A DNA stretch of 64,000 nucleotides from Pseudoruegeria sp. SHC-113 (GCF_025376885.1 NZ_JAHUBR010000002.1:62001-126000); one strand, 5' to 3'; numbered from the stretch's first letter, positions 8,586 to 17,479 are shown. Notes: generated from the letters alone by a model not told the origin. Numbers and translations: made by a program.

Positions 8586-10157
8586 ATGCGCGCGATCAGC
8601 CGCTCCGAACTCCTCCGCCTGCGCCGCAAGATGCGCAGCACGCTCAATGGCCCACAGATTCTGGCCTTCCTGCCCGCCGTCACGTTGGCCAGCTTCTGGA
8701 TCGGCGGCGAAAGCGGCCTTCTGGTCTGCGCCCTTGGGCTGCCCGCGGCCTTTGCGCTGGCGGGATCCTTCGAATTCTCCGACGACGAGGCCACTTTCGG
8801 GTACCGTTCGGACGGGGAGGACACCTTCGTGCACGCGGTCGACATCGCCCTTGCCGCCGCTGAAAACAGCCTGCGCAAACCGGCCTGCTATCTGCTGCAG
8901 CTTGATGAATACAACACGCTTTCCGAACGCTATGGCCCCGACACCACCCGCACCGTGGAGCAGCGCGTGGCCGAACGGCTCGCCCGCAGCCTGCGCAGAG
9001 GGGATCGGCTCTTTCCGCTGGGCAATGGCCGCTTCGGACTGATCACCGCAGCCGAAGAGCGGCTGTCGCTCGAAGCGGCGATTCAGATCGGCACGCGGCT
9101 GCAATCGGCCATCGCGGAGCCTTTCAGCCTCGACGGGCTGTCGCTCTATGCCTCCTGCTCGGTGGGATTCTGCCTTTGCGGCAACGCCCCGCGCCCCGGT
9201 GGCGGCGAGACCCTCCGCGCCGCACAGGCGGCGCTGGATCTGGCGCATCAGCACGGCCCCGGCGCGATCCGCGCCTATTCGCCCGATCTGGCGCTGCGGG
9301 CGGAGGAGGATGAACCTCTCGCGGACCGCATGGCCGAAGCCATCGAAGAGGGTCAGATCATCGCCCATTTCCAGCCCCAGATCTCGGCCAGCACCGGGGA
9401 GATCACCGGTTTCGAGGCGCTGGCGCGCTGGCAGCATCCCGACCGCGGCCTCCTGCCGCCCGGCGCGTTCCTGCCCGCCGTTGCCGCTGCCGGGCTGTCT
9501 GAGCGGCTCTGCCACCGGATGCTGCAGGAGGCGCTCTCGGCCCTTGTCCATTGGCGCGAGGCCGGGCTTTCGGTGCCCGGTGTCGGCATCAACCTCTCCA
9601 CCGAAGAGCTGCGCAATCCGCAGATCGCCGATCACATCCGCTGGGAGCTGGATCGCCACGGGGTGCCCGCGGCGCAGCTGACGCTCGAAGTGCTGGAGAC
9701 TGTCGCGGTTGGTCACGGGGATGAGATGATCGCCCGCAACCTCGCGGCCCTCGCTGCGATGGGCTGCCAGATCGATCTGGATGATTTCGGCACCGGCTTC
9801 GCCGCCATCGCCAATATCCGCCGGTTCAGCATCCAGCGCGTCAAGATCGATCGCTGTTTCATCACCCATGTCGATACCGATGCGGACCAGCAGACAACCG
9901 TCGCCGCCATCCTCGCCTTCGCAGAGCGCCTAGGCATGGAGACGCTGGCGGAAGGCGTTGAAACCCTTGCCGAACAGGCCACGCTTGCGCGGATGGGCTG
10001 CGGCCACGTGCAGGGCTACGGGATCGCGCGCCCGATGCCTTTGGCCGAAACAGATACATGGATAGCGCGGCACAGCGCCCGGCTGGCCCACCTTGCCGGA
10101 GGTCTGGGCGCGGCATCGGGCAAGGCTCCACCGCCGCCCGCCAGCCGCCATGGCTGA
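8586..10157 (+). CDS. Membrane-bound GGDEF/EAL protein, probable c-di-GMP phosphodiesterase
   Basis: A 523-residue protein with a hydrophobic N-terminus (about residues 18-60, likely two membrane segments), a degenerate GGDEF domain and a C-terminal EAL domain. The diguanylate cyclase signature is replaced by LGNGRFGL, so cyclase activity is unlikely. The EAL domain keeps its catalytic set: FEALARWQHP, GINLS, LEVLET, DLDDFGTGF, VKIDR, LAEGVET and VQGYGIARPMP. I infer that it hydrolyses c-di-GMP. The ATG at 8586 is preferred to a TTG six bases earlier. It lies 76 bases after ttcA. Confidence 0.92.
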   Translation: MRAISRSELLRLRRKMRSTLNGPQILAFLPAVTLASFWIGGESGLLVCALGLPAAFALAGSFEFSDDEATFGYRSDGEDTFVHAVDIALAAAENSLRKPACYLLQLDEYNTLSERYGPDTTRTVEQRVAERLARSLRRGDRLFPLGNGRFGLITAAEERLSLEAAIQIGTRLQSAIAEPFSLDGLSLYASCSVGFCLCGNAPRPGGGETLRAAQAALDLAHQHGPGAIRAYSPDLALRAEEDEPLADRMAEAIEEGQIIAHFQPQISASTGEITGFEALARWQHPDRGLLPPGAFLPAVAAAGLSERLCHRMLQEALSALVHWREAGLSVPGVGINLSTEELRNPQIADHIRWELDRHGVPAAQLTLEVLETVAVGHGDEMIARNLAALAAMGCQIDLDDFGTGFAAIANIRRFSIQRVKIDRCFITHVDTDADQQTTVAAILAFAERLGMETLAEGVETLAEQATLARMGCGHVQGYGIARPMPLAETDTWIARHSARLAHLAGGLGAASGKAPPPPASRHG

Positions 10158-10223
10158 GCCGGCGCCTGTGCAAAAACCAGCGTCGCGCGGCCTTGTGGCG
10201 CTGGCGCGAAACCGGAAAATGAC

Positions 10224-10252
10224 TTGACCTTTTGGCCTGCGGCCTGTTGAAC
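10224..10252 (+). promoter_or_regulatory. Candidate promoter of yidC
   Basis: TTGACC (10224-10229) and TTGAAC (10247-10252) are 17 bases apart, 38 bases before the yidC start. The -10 match is only moderate. Confidence 0.45.
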
Positions 10253-10289
10253 CACCTCTGACTTTTTACCCGGAAGGTGGCTGTCCCAG

Positions 10290-12101
10290 ATGGACGATCA
10301 GAACAAGAATCTCATCCTCGCAACCGCGCTCAGCTTTCTCGTGATCCTCGTCTGGTTCGTGGTCTTCCCACCGGAAGAGCCCGTGATCGATCCGAACGCC
10401 CCCGAGATCAGCGATAGCGCCAATGTCCCGGCTGTGGATACCGCCCCCGTGGCCGCCACCGCTGGCAGTGGCGAGGCTGGCGGTGAGACCGCTGTCGCCG
10501 AAGCGGCGCGCATCGCGGTGAAAACCGACGCTCTGAGCGGCTCCATCTCGCTGGCCGGTGGCCGGATCGACGATCTGAAGCTGACGCAATACAACGAGAC
10601 CATCGAAGACGGCAGCCCGCAGGTGACCTTGCTGCGCCCCGAAGGCACCGCCGGCGGCTATTTCTCGCTCTTCGGCTGGGCCCCGGGCGGCGCGCTCGAT
10701 TTCGCAGATGTCCCCGGCCCCACCACCGCCTGGACCCAAGTTGGCACCGGCGAACTGACGCCCGAGACCCCGGTCCAGTTGGAATGGAGCAACGGCAAGG
10801 GCCTGACCTTCCAGCGCCAAATCGCCATCGACGCCGAGAATATGTTCACCGTCACCCAGACTGTGCAGAACACCTCTGGCGCTGACGTGCGTCTTGCGCC
10901 CTATGCAGAAGTGGTGCGCCAAGGCGAACCGGTTGATCTGAAAGGCTTCTTCATCATCCACGAAGGCGCGATCCAGCAAACGGGCGGCTCCCTGAACGAG
11001 CTCTCCTACAAGGATATGCGCAACCTCGGCCGTGACGAGACCTGGGGCGCCTCCACCGAGGTGACGGCCGTGGACCAGAACGGCTGGCTCGGCTTCACCG
11101 ACCACTACTGGATGACGACGATCATCCCCGCCCAGACCGAAACCTTCTCCTCCGTGCTGCGCTACGAGCCGCAAACCGACCGCTACAAAACCATCGCCCG
11201 CCGCGATGCGATGACAGTGGCCGCAGGCACCTCCGCCACCGTGGAAACCCGCTTCTTCGCTGGTGCGAAAGAATGGGAACTGCTGCGCAACTACGAGCGC
11301 GAAGGCGTCTACCGTTTCGTGGATTCGATCGACTGGGGCTGGTTCTTCTTCCTCACGAAACCGATCTTCCGCCTCCTGCACGCCCTGAACGGCTTCATCG
11401 GCAACATGGGCTGGTCGATCATCGTGCTGACCCTGATCATCAAGGGCATCCTCTTCCCGCTGGCCTACCGCTCCTACGTCTCCATGGCGAAGATGAAGGA
11501 ACTGCAGCCCGAGATGGAGAAGATCAAGGAAAAGGCCGGTGATGATCGCCAGAAGCTCCAGCAGGAGATGATGGCGCTCTACAAGAAAGAAAAGGTCAAC
11601 CCGGCCTCGGGCTGTCTGCCGATCCTGATGCAGATCCCGATCTTCTTCTCGCTCTACAAGGTGATCTTCGTCACGATCGAACTGCGCCACGCAGCCTGGT
11701 TCGGCCCGTTTCAGGATCTGTCCGCGCCCGATCCGACCTCGATCATGAACCTCTTCGGCCTGCTGCCCTTCACCGGGCCCGAAACCGGCACGCTGATGGC
11801 GACGATCTTCCTCGGCATCCTGCCGCTGCTGCTCGGTATCTCCATGTGGCTGCAGCAGAAGCTGAACCCGGCGCCCACCGATCCGACGCAGGCCATGGTC
11901 TTTGCCTGGATGCCCTGGGTCTTCATGTTCATGCTCGGAAGCTTCGCCTCTGGCCTCGTCGTCTACTGGATCGCGAACAACACGATCACCTTCATCCAGC
12001 AGTATTCGATCATGCGCAGCCAGGGCTACAAGCCGGATGTGCTGGGCAACATCACTTCGGGCTTCAAACGCAAGAAACCGGAAAGCAAGGCGGGTAAATG
12101 A
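10290..12101 (+). CDS. yidC: Membrane protein insertase YidC
   Basis: A 603-residue Gram-negative type YidC/Oxa1. An N-terminal transmembrane anchor (about residues 8-25) is followed by a large periplasmic beta domain (about 40-345) and the five-helix insertase core from about residue 350. Recognisable core segments are GWSIIVLTLIIKGILFPL, the cytoplasmic hairpin KMKELQPEMEKIKEK, and NPASGCLPILMQIPIFFSLYKV. It inserts inner-membrane proteins alone or with SecYEG. It overlaps the MOSC gene by four bases and heads yidC-MOSC-engB. Confidence 0.98.
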   Translation: MDDQNKNLILATALSFLVILVWFVVFPPEEPVIDPNAPEISDSANVPAVDTAPVAATAGSGEAGGETAVAEAARIAVKTDALSGSISLAGGRIDDLKLTQYNETIEDGSPQVTLLRPEGTAGGYFSLFGWAPGGALDFADVPGPTTAWTQVGTGELTPETPVQLEWSNGKGLTFQRQIAIDAENMFTVTQTVQNTSGADVRLAPYAEVVRQGEPVDLKGFFIIHEGAIQQTGGSLNELSYKDMRNLGRDETWGASTEVTAVDQNGWLGFTDHYWMTTIIPAQTETFSSVLRYEPQTDRYKTIARRDAMTVAAGTSATVETRFFAGAKEWELLRNYEREGVYRFVDSIDWGWFFFLTKPIFRLLHALNGFIGNMGWSIIVLTLIIKGILFPLAYRSYVSMAKMKELQPEMEKIKEKAGDDRQKLQQEMMALYKKEKVNPASGCLPILMQIPIFFSLYKVIFVTIELRHAAWFGPFQDLSAPDPTSIMNLFGLLPFTGPETGTLMATIFLGILPLLLGISMWLQQKLNPAPTDPTQAMVFAWMPWVFMFMLGSFASGLVVYWIANNTITFIQQYSIMRSQGYKPDVLGNITSGFKRKKPESKAGK

Positions 12102-12844
12102 GCGCCCAGCTCACCGACATCTGGCGTCACCCGATCAAGGCGCATGGGCGTGAACGGCTGGAGGCGGTAACGCTCACCGCAGGCGCGCCCCTGCCCTATG
12201 ATCGCGCCTGGGCGGTGAGCCACGAACGCAGCAAGGCCCGCAGCGACGCCTGGGTGCCTTGCGGCAACTTCTCTCGCGGGGCCAAGGCCCCGGGGCTGAT
12301 GGCAATCGATTGCCGTTTCGATGAGGCCACAGGCCTGATCACCCTGACCCATGCCACGCAGGGCGAGGTGACCTTCGACCCCGACGGCGACGTCAGCGCT
12401 TTCCTCGCCTGGGTGGCACCACTGATGCCGCAGGACGGGCTGGCCTCCACGGGGCTCGTCCGGGTGCCCGGCATTGCTATGACGGATACGGATTTCCCCT
12501 CGATCAGCCTCAACAACCTCGCCTCGCACCGGGCCGTTTCCCAGAAAATCGGGCGCGAGATCTCGCCCCTGCGCTGGCGCGGCAACCTCTGGATCGACGG
12601 GCTCGCGCCCTGGGAAGAAGAGGAATGGGTGGGGCACGATCTGCGGATCGGCGAGGTGGTGCTTTCGGTGCGCGAACAGATCACGCGCTGCAAGGCCACC
12701 ACGGCCAATGAGGTGACCGGCAAGCGCGACGCCGACACGCTCGCGGCCCTGAGTGACGGCTGGGGCCATCAGGAATTCGGCGTCTACGCCGTTGTGAAAC
12801 AAGGCGGCGTGATCCGCGCCGACGATCCCGTGGAGCGTCTCTGA
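12098..12844 (+). CDS. MOSC domain protein
   Basis: A 248-residue protein with an N-terminal MOSC beta-barrel segment (IWRHPIKAHGRERL...LPYDRAWAVSH) and a C-terminal MOSC domain ending in the conserved LSVREQITRCKAT, which carries the cysteine expected of molybdenum-cofactor-sulfurase-type domains. These proteins are thought to carry sulfur or bind molybdenum cofactor; the substrate is unknown. It is translationally coupled to yidC (ATGA overlap) and to engB (one-base overlap). This yidC-MOSC-engB order recurs in Rhodobacteraceae. Confidence 0.88.
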   Translation: MSAQLTDIWRHPIKAHGRERLEAVTLTAGAPLPYDRAWAVSHERSKARSDAWVPCGNFSRGAKAPGLMAIDCRFDEATGLITLTHATQGEVTFDPDGDVSAFLAWVAPLMPQDGLASTGLVRVPGIAMTDTDFPSISLNNLASHRAVSQKIGREISPLRWRGNLWIDGLAPWEEEEWVGHDLRIGEVVLSVREQITRCKATTANEVTGKRDADTLAALSDGWGHQEFGVYAVVKQGGVIRADDPVERL

Positions 12845-13494
12845 TGGCTTTTACCTTCACCTTCGCGCCGGAGCCGGACGAACTATCTGCCGAGCGCGGC
12901 CGCAAGCTGTTCGCGGGCAATACCGATTTCCTCAAAGGCGTTGTCGCCATGGGCGGCATGCCCCCGGCGGACCGGATGGAAGTCTGTTTTGCCGGGCGCT
13001 CCAACGTCGGGAAATCCACGCTGATCAACGCGCTGACCGGGCGCAAGGCGCTGGCGCGTGCCTCCAACACCCCGGGCCGGACGCAAGAGATCAACTACTT
13101 CACCGTCGCCGACAGCCACTATCTCGTGGACCTGCCCGGCTATGGCTACGCCAACGCGCCTCTGCCGGTGGTGGAGAAATGGCAGAAACTGCTGAAAAGC
13201 TACCTTTCGGGGCGCCCTTCCCTGCGCCGCGCCTTCGTGCTGATCGATTCGCGCCACGGCGTGAAGAAGGTCGACAGCGAGATCATGGGTCTACTGGACA
13301 AATCCGCCGTCGCCTTTCAGGTCGTCATGACCAAGACCGACAAGGTGAAGGAAAAGGACCGCGCCAAGGTCTATGAACAGGTCAAGGGCGCGCTGGCCAA
13401 ACACCCCGCCGCCTACCCCGAGATCGTGCTGACCTCCTCGGAAAAAGGCGAAGGCATCGCCACCCTGCGCGCCATCATCGCCGGGCTGGAATAG
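12844..13494 (+). CDS. engB: Ribosome biogenesis GTP-binding protein EngB/YsxC
   Basis: A 216-residue TrmE-Era-EngA-EngB-Septin family GTPase needed for late 50S subunit assembly. The G1 motif GRSNVGKS is at residues 51-58, followed by TPGRTQ (G2 region), DLPGYGYA (G3), TKTDK (G4) and SSEKGEG (G5). Its start shares one base with the MOSC stop. The 86-90 base dispersed repeat begins 13 bases after its stop codon. Confidence 0.97.
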   Translation: MAFTFTFAPEPDELSAERGRKLFAGNTDFLKGVVAMGGMPPADRMEVCFAGRSNVGKSTLINALTGRKALARASNTPGRTQEINYFTVADSHYLVDLPGYGYANAPLPVVEKWQKLLKSYLSGRPSLRRAFVLIDSRHGVKKVDSEIMGLLDKSAVAFQVVMTKTDKVKEKDRAKVYEQVKGALAKHPAAYPEIVLTSSEKGEGIATLRAIIAGLE

Positions 13495-13507
13495 CTTGAT
13501 CAGGGCT

Positions 13508-13597
13508 GGGGGCTCTGCCCCCGCCGCGCCTTCGGCGCGCCTCCCCCGAGATATTTGGGGAACAAAGTGGGGCCCCATCATCTTGGTAAAAATGTCC
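13508..13597 (+). repeat. Dispersed GC-rich 3'-end element, copy A
   Basis: It begins with the hairpin GGGGGCTCTGCCCCC, continues through a second stem (GCGCCTTCGGCGC), then CTCCCCCGAGATATTT, AACAAAGTGGGGCCCCAT and ATCTTGGTAAAAATGTCC. Near-identical copies lie at 29305-29391 and 57869-57954. It follows engB in the sense orientation. Confidence 0.85.
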
Positions 13598-13635
13598 TCG
13601 CCGGAGGCATCCGACGCCAGCCAAACAGGCAGCGC

Positions 13636-14376
13636 TCAGACGTGCTGAGCGCCGTTGACCTCGATCTCGGTGCCGGAGATGTAGCTGCTCTGGCTTGAGC
13701 ACAGGAAATAGATGGCATCCGCCACTTCAGCAGGTTGCCCGAGGCGTTTCAGCGGCAGGTTTTCCACGATTTTCTCGGTGCCGGGGCTGAGAATGGCGGT
13801 TTCCACTTCACCCGGCGCGATGGCGTTGACGCGCACGCCGAGGGGGCCGAAATCATGGGCCATTTCGCGGGTGAGCGCGGCAAGTGCGGCCTTAGAGGTG
13901 GCATAGGCGGCACCGGCGAAGGGGTGGACGCGGGAACCCGCGATGGAGGTGACATTGACGACAGAGCCTTTGGCTGCAGCCAGTTCGTCTTTCAGCCCGC
14001 GCGCCAGCACGACGGAGGCGAAGAAATTGACGTGGAAGACCTGCCCCCACGTGCGCAGGTCCGTGTCGATCGTGTTCAGCCGTGCGCCGTTTTCGCCCTT
14101 GGGCGAGATCCCGGCGTTATTGACCAGTGCGTCGAGCCGTCCGTCGAGTTTCTCGCGGATCACTTCGATGGCTTCGATGGTGTTCTTCGGGTCCGCCAGA
14201 TCGATCTGGATGTGGTTGCCCGCCCCGCCCGGCCAGGGGCAGCGCGCATCAAAGGGCTGGCGCGAGCAGGTGAGCACCCGCCAGCCTTCCGCCGAGAAGC
14301 GCTTCACGGTGGCATGGCCGATGCCGCGGCTTGCGCCGGTCAGCAACAGGGTTCTGGGGCTTTGGGATTCGGCCAT
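13636..14376 (-). CDS. Short-chain dehydrogenase/reductase (SDR)
   Basis: A 246-residue classical SDR. The cofactor motif TGASRGIG is near residue 13, LVNNAGIS follows near 90, the catalytic Ser is in NVTSIAGS and the catalytic pair in YATSK. The product is a cytosolic NAD(P)H oxidoreductase of unknown substrate. The start at 14376 has GGAG six bases upstream; in-frame ATG and earlier codons extend upstream, but with weaker ribosome binding sites. It is convergent with engB and divergent from argB. Confidence 0.88.
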   Translation of the reverse strand: MAESQSPRTLLLTGASRGIGHATVKRFSAEGWRVLTCSRQPFDARCPWPGGAGNHIQIDLADPKNTIEAIEVIREKLDGRLDALVNNAGISPKGENGARLNTIDTDLRTWGQVFHVNFFASVVLARGLKDELAAAKGSVVNVTSIAGSRVHPFAGAAYATSKAALAALTREMAHDFGPLGVRVNAIAPGEVETAILSPGTEKIVENLPLKRLGQPAEVADAIYFLCSSQSSYISGTEIEVNGAQHV

Positions 14377-14450
14377 GGGGGACTCCAGCATTTGCTTGAG
14401 TGGCAGCCTAGCCAAGCCGGTGCGAAAGGCAATGCGCCCAAGGTTCCCCC

Positions 14451-14479
14451 TTGGCACAGCCCGGCCAAAGTTCTAACAA
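14451..14479 (+). promoter_or_regulatory. Candidate promoter of argB
   Basis: TTGGCA (14451-14456) and TAACAA (14474-14479) are 17 bases apart, 26 bases before the argB ATG. This argues against starting argB at the in-frame TTG at 14451. Confidence 0.6.
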
Positions 14480-14504
14480 AAGCGCCGACATGAGGGATGC
14501 TCAC

Positions 14505-15377
14505 ATGAAAACGCAGGACGCCATGAACCGCGATTGGATCGCCACCGCCAGAACCCTTTCCCAGGCCCTGCCCTATCTGCAGCGCTATGAGGACGCCATC
14601 ATCGTCGTCAAGTTCGGCGGCCATGCGATGGGCAGCGACGAGGCGATGGAGAGCTTCGCCCGCGACATCGTGCTTTTGCAGCAGGTGGGCGTGAACCCGG
14701 TGATCGTCCATGGCGGCGGGCCGATGATCAACGAGCTTTTGCACAAGCTCGACATCAAGAGCGAGTTCGTGAACGGCAAGCGCGTGACCGATGAGGCCAC
14801 GGTGGAAGTGGTGGAGATGGTGCTTTCGGGCCGCGTCAACAAGCGCATCGTGCAGGCGATCAACGCGCAGGGCGGCAAGGCCGTGGGACTTTCGGGCAAG
14901 GACGCCAACCTGATGATCTGCGACCAGACCGATCCGGCGCTGGGGTTCGTGGGTACGCCCGCGCTGATGAACCCCGAGATCCTGCACAACCTCTTTGCCG
15001 CCAACAAGATCCCGGTCATCGCGCCGCTCGGTGCGGGCCGCAATGGCGAGACGTTCAACGTCAATGGCGACACCGCCGCCGGGGCCATCGCTGCCGCCCT
15101 GAAGGCCGACCGCCTGCTGCTGCTCACCGACGTGGAAGGCGTGAAGAACGCAGATGGCGAGGTGGTGACCGAGCTGTCGCGCGAGCAGGTGCAGGAGATG
15201 ACCGCCTCCGGCGTGATCGCGGGCGGGATGATCCCGAAAACCGAGACCTGCCTTGCTGCCTTGGAAGGCGGCGTGCGAGCGGCGGTGATTCTGGATGGGC
15301 GCGCGCCGAATGCGGTGCTGCTGGAGCTGTTCACCGAGCATGGCGCGGGCTCCATCATCCGCGCCTTGCCGCGCTGA
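14505..15377 (+). CDS. argB: Acetylglutamate kinase
   Basis: A 290-residue amino-acid kinase catalysing the second step of arginine synthesis (phosphorylation of N-acetylglutamate). Typical segments are [20 protein letters not shown], the G-N-T-rich [13 protein letters not shown] and LTDVEGVK near the C-terminus, with [11 protein letters not shown] closing the active site. The ATG at 14505 has GAGG nine bases upstream and gives the standard N-terminus. No arginine attenuator was seen in the short leader. Confidence 0.97.
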   Translation: MKTQDAMNRDWIATARTLSQALPYLQRYEDAIIVVKFGGHAMGSDEAMESFARDIVLLQQVGVNPVIVHGGGPMINELLHKLDIKSEFVNGKRVTDEATVEVVEMVLSGRVNKRIVQAINAQGGKAVGLSGKDANLMICDQTDPALGFVGTPALMNPEILHNLFAANKIPVIAPLGAGRNGETFNVNGDTAAGAIAAALKADRLLLLTDVEGVKNADGEVVTELSREQVQEMTASGVIAGGMIPKTETCLAALEGGVRAAVILDGRAPNAVLLELFTEHGAGSIIRALPR

Positions 15378-15455
15378 AGCCACCTGACGCTTTCGTGTTC
15401 CCCCGCGCCGCTGTGCCCCGTTGCACGCGGCGCGCATCCGCGCTGAAGTGCGGCC

Positions 15456-16250
15456 ATGGAACATGAAGCGCTCATACGCCTTGCCGTTTTTCTGGGTCTC
15501 TTCTGCCTGCTGGCGCTGGCGGAGGCCCTTGTGCCGCGCCTGCCGCGCGCACAGCCCCGCTCCGCGCGCTGGCGAACCAATTGGGGGCTCGTGCTGATCG
15601 ACACGCTTTCGTTGCGGCTGATTGCGCTTGCGCTGCCGCTGTTGGCAGTGGGGGCGGCGCTCGATGCGCAGGCGCGCGGCTGGGGGCTGTTCAACGGGCT
15701 TGCCTGGCCGCTTTGGCTGGAAGCCCTTCTCGCGATCCTGATCCTCGATCTCGCGATCTGGGCGCAGCACCTGATCACCCATAAGGTGCCGCTGCTGTGG
15801 CGGCTGCATCGCGTCCATCACGCGGATCGGGACATGGACGTAACGACCGCGATCCGCTTCCATCCGGTGGAAATCGCGCTTTCGATGCTGCTGAAAATCG
15901 GGCTTGTCTACCTGCTGGGGCCCTCTGCGCTGGCGGTGATTGCCTTCGAGGTGCTGCTCAACGGCACCGCCATGTTCAACCACGCCAACCTGCGGCTGTC
16001 GCCCCGGCTGGATGCGGCCCTGCGGCTGGTGATCGTCACGCCGGATATGCATCGCGTGCACCATTCCGCAGTGCGCAGCGAGCATGACAGCAACTACGGG
16101 TTTTCGCTGTCGCTCTGGGATCGGCTCTTCGGCACCTACATCGCCCAGCCCAAGCAAGGCCACGAAGCGATGACGGTCGGGCTTGAGTGGCAGGATGCGC
16201 GGCCTGCGAAGCTGGGCTGGAGCCTGTGGCTGCCCTTCGCGCGCAAATGA
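15456..16250 (+). CDS. Sterol desaturase / fatty acid hydroxylase family protein
   Basis: A 264-residue integral membrane protein with several hydrophobic helices and the histidine clusters of di-iron membrane hydroxylases: QHLITHKVPLLWRLHRVHH, then RFHPVE, then MHRVHHS with NYGFSLSLWDRLFGTY. Members hydroxylate or desaturate lipids, sterols or carotenoids using O2 and an electron donor. The next gene overlaps by four bases and encodes an iron-sulfur protein, an attractive electron donor; that link is inference. Confidence 0.9.
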   Translation: MEHEALIRLAVFLGLFCLLALAEALVPRLPRAQPRSARWRTNWGLVLIDTLSLRLIALALPLLAVGAALDAQARGWGLFNGLAWPLWLEALLAILILDLAIWAQHLITHKVPLLWRLHRVHHADRDMDVTTAIRFHPVEIALSMLLKIGLVYLLGPSALAVIAFEVLLNGTAMFNHANLRLSPRLDAALRLVIVTPDMHRVHHSAVRSEHDSNYGFSLSLWDRLFGTYIAQPKQGHEAMTVGLEWQDARPAKLGWSLWLPFARK

Positions 16251-16873
16251 CTCTTGACGAACGCCTCGCCACGCATGGGCTCTTCGTCATGGGCGGGCTG
16301 CATCCTGGCACGGGCGGCAGCCTGCTGCTGATCGGGATGGACAGCACTGGCTGGGCGGCCTTCACCGCCGCGCCGGAGGCCTCTGATGGAGGCCCAGACC
16401 CTCTGGATCGCTTCTCCAAGCGCGTGATCGGCGGGCTGGCCGAGGCGCTCGGCGGAACCGCGCAATTCCCCTCGGACGGGCCACCCTACCTGCCCTTCAT
16501 CGCCTGGGCGCTTGAGAGCGGCGCTTTCTGGCAGAGCCCGGTTGGGATGATGGTGCATGCGCGCGCGGGGCTTATGATTTCGCTGCGGGGAGCATTGCTC
16601 TTGCCAGAGCGTGTTGCGCTGCCGCCTGTGCCTGCGGGCTCCCCTTGCGAGGCCTGCGCCGATCAGCCCTGCCGCACCACCTGCCCGGTGGACGCGCTTG
16701 GAGGGCCTGAGGGTTACAACGTCTCCGCCTGCAAGGATTTTCTTGCAAGCGCGGCAGGAAGCGGGTGCTATGAAGGCGGCTGCCTTGCGCGCCGAGTCTG
16801 CCCTGTCAGCGAAGGGTTTGGCCGGACGCAGGCCCAATCGGCCTTTCACATGCGAGCGTTCTTTCCGAAATGA
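16247..16873 (+). CDS. Ferredoxin-like [4Fe-4S] protein
   Basis: A 208-residue protein with no clear domain over its first 125 residues, then a Cys-rich C-terminus: CEACADQPCRTTCP, a classical four-Cys cluster motif, and CKDFL...GCYEGGCLARRVCPV, which could ligate a second cluster. The pattern resembles the ferredoxin part of epoxyqueuosine reductase, but the cobalamin domain is missing. The ATG at 16247 overlaps the hydroxylase stop and the last four bases overlap the SixA gene, so all three are coupled. The redox partner is unknown. Confidence 0.8.
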   Translation: MTLDERLATHGLFVMGGLHPGTGGSLLLIGMDSTGWAAFTAAPEASDGGPDPLDRFSKRVIGGLAEALGGTAQFPSDGPPYLPFIAWALESGAFWQSPVGMMVHARAGLMISLRGALLLPERVALPPVPAGSPCEACADQPCRTTCPVDALGGPEGYNVSACKDFLASAAGSGCYEGGCLARRVCPVSEGFGRTQAQSAFHMRAFFPK

Positions 16874-17376
16874 CCCTGCGCCTGATCCTCACCCGCCACG
16901 CCAAATCCGCCTGGGACGATCCCTTTGCCGAGGATCACGACCGCAAGCTCAATGACCGCGGCATCCAATCGGCGCAGGCCATTGGCGGCTGGCTCGCGCG
17001 GCAGGGCTATGTGCCAGAGCAGGTGATCTCCTCCTCGGCCACGCGCACGCGCGAGACATGGGCGCAGATGGCCCCAGCTTTTGATGCGCCGCCAGAGGCC
17101 GCGTTCACTCCCCGGCTCTATCACGCGCCGGCCCTGCGGATGCTGGGCGTGCTACAGGAGGCCAGCGCGGCTTGCGTGCTGCTGCTGGGCCACAACCCCG
17201 GCATCGCGGATTTCGCCGAGCAGATCCTCGCCAAACCCGCGCGGGACAACGCCTATTTCCAGTATCCGACCTGCGCGACGGCGGTGATTGATTTCACCGC
17301 GGTCAGCTGGGCCGAGATGCAGATGGGCACCGGGCAGCTTGTGGATTTCATGGTGCCAAGGCGGCTTCTGGACTGA
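16870..17376 (+). CDS. SixA-like histidine phosphatase family protein
   Basis: A 168-residue phosphoglycerate-mutase-fold phosphatase. The catalytic RH motif is TRHAKSAW with His10, and the second conserved segment is VLLLGHNPGI with its catalytic His. SixA relatives remove phosphate from histidine-phosphorylated proteins; the substrate here is unknown. The start overlaps the preceding ferredoxin-like gene by four bases. Confidence 0.9.
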   Translation: MTLRLILTRHAKSAWDDPFAEDHDRKLNDRGIQSAQAIGGWLARQGYVPEQVISSSATRTRETWAQMAPAFDAPPEAAFTPRLYHAPALRMLGVLQEASAACVLLLGHNPGIADFAEQILAKPARDNAYFQYPTCATAVIDFTAVSWAEMQMGTGQLVDFMVPRRLLD

Positions 17377-17452
17377 ACTCCCCCTGACCAAAAGCGTTTA
17401 GCGCTCGCCCGGGTGGGCGTGGAACGCGCCCGCCAGGGGGCGGGCGGGCGCG

Positions 17453-17476
17453 GGCCTGTTTCTGGCGAAACAGGCC
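17453..17476. terminator. Hairpin between convergent sixA-like and VOC genes
   Basis: GGCCTGTTTC pairs perfectly with GAAACAGGCC around a TGGC loop. It lies three bases past the VOC stop and has no U-run, so it may be an end-of-message stem rather than a strict terminator. Confidence 0.5.
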
Positions 17477-17479
17477 AAA

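Noticed and set aside
13500-13600. CRISPR array or insertion sequence end at the GC-rich repeat.
   Set aside because: Copies are single and dispersed, with no regular spacers, transposase or target duplications.
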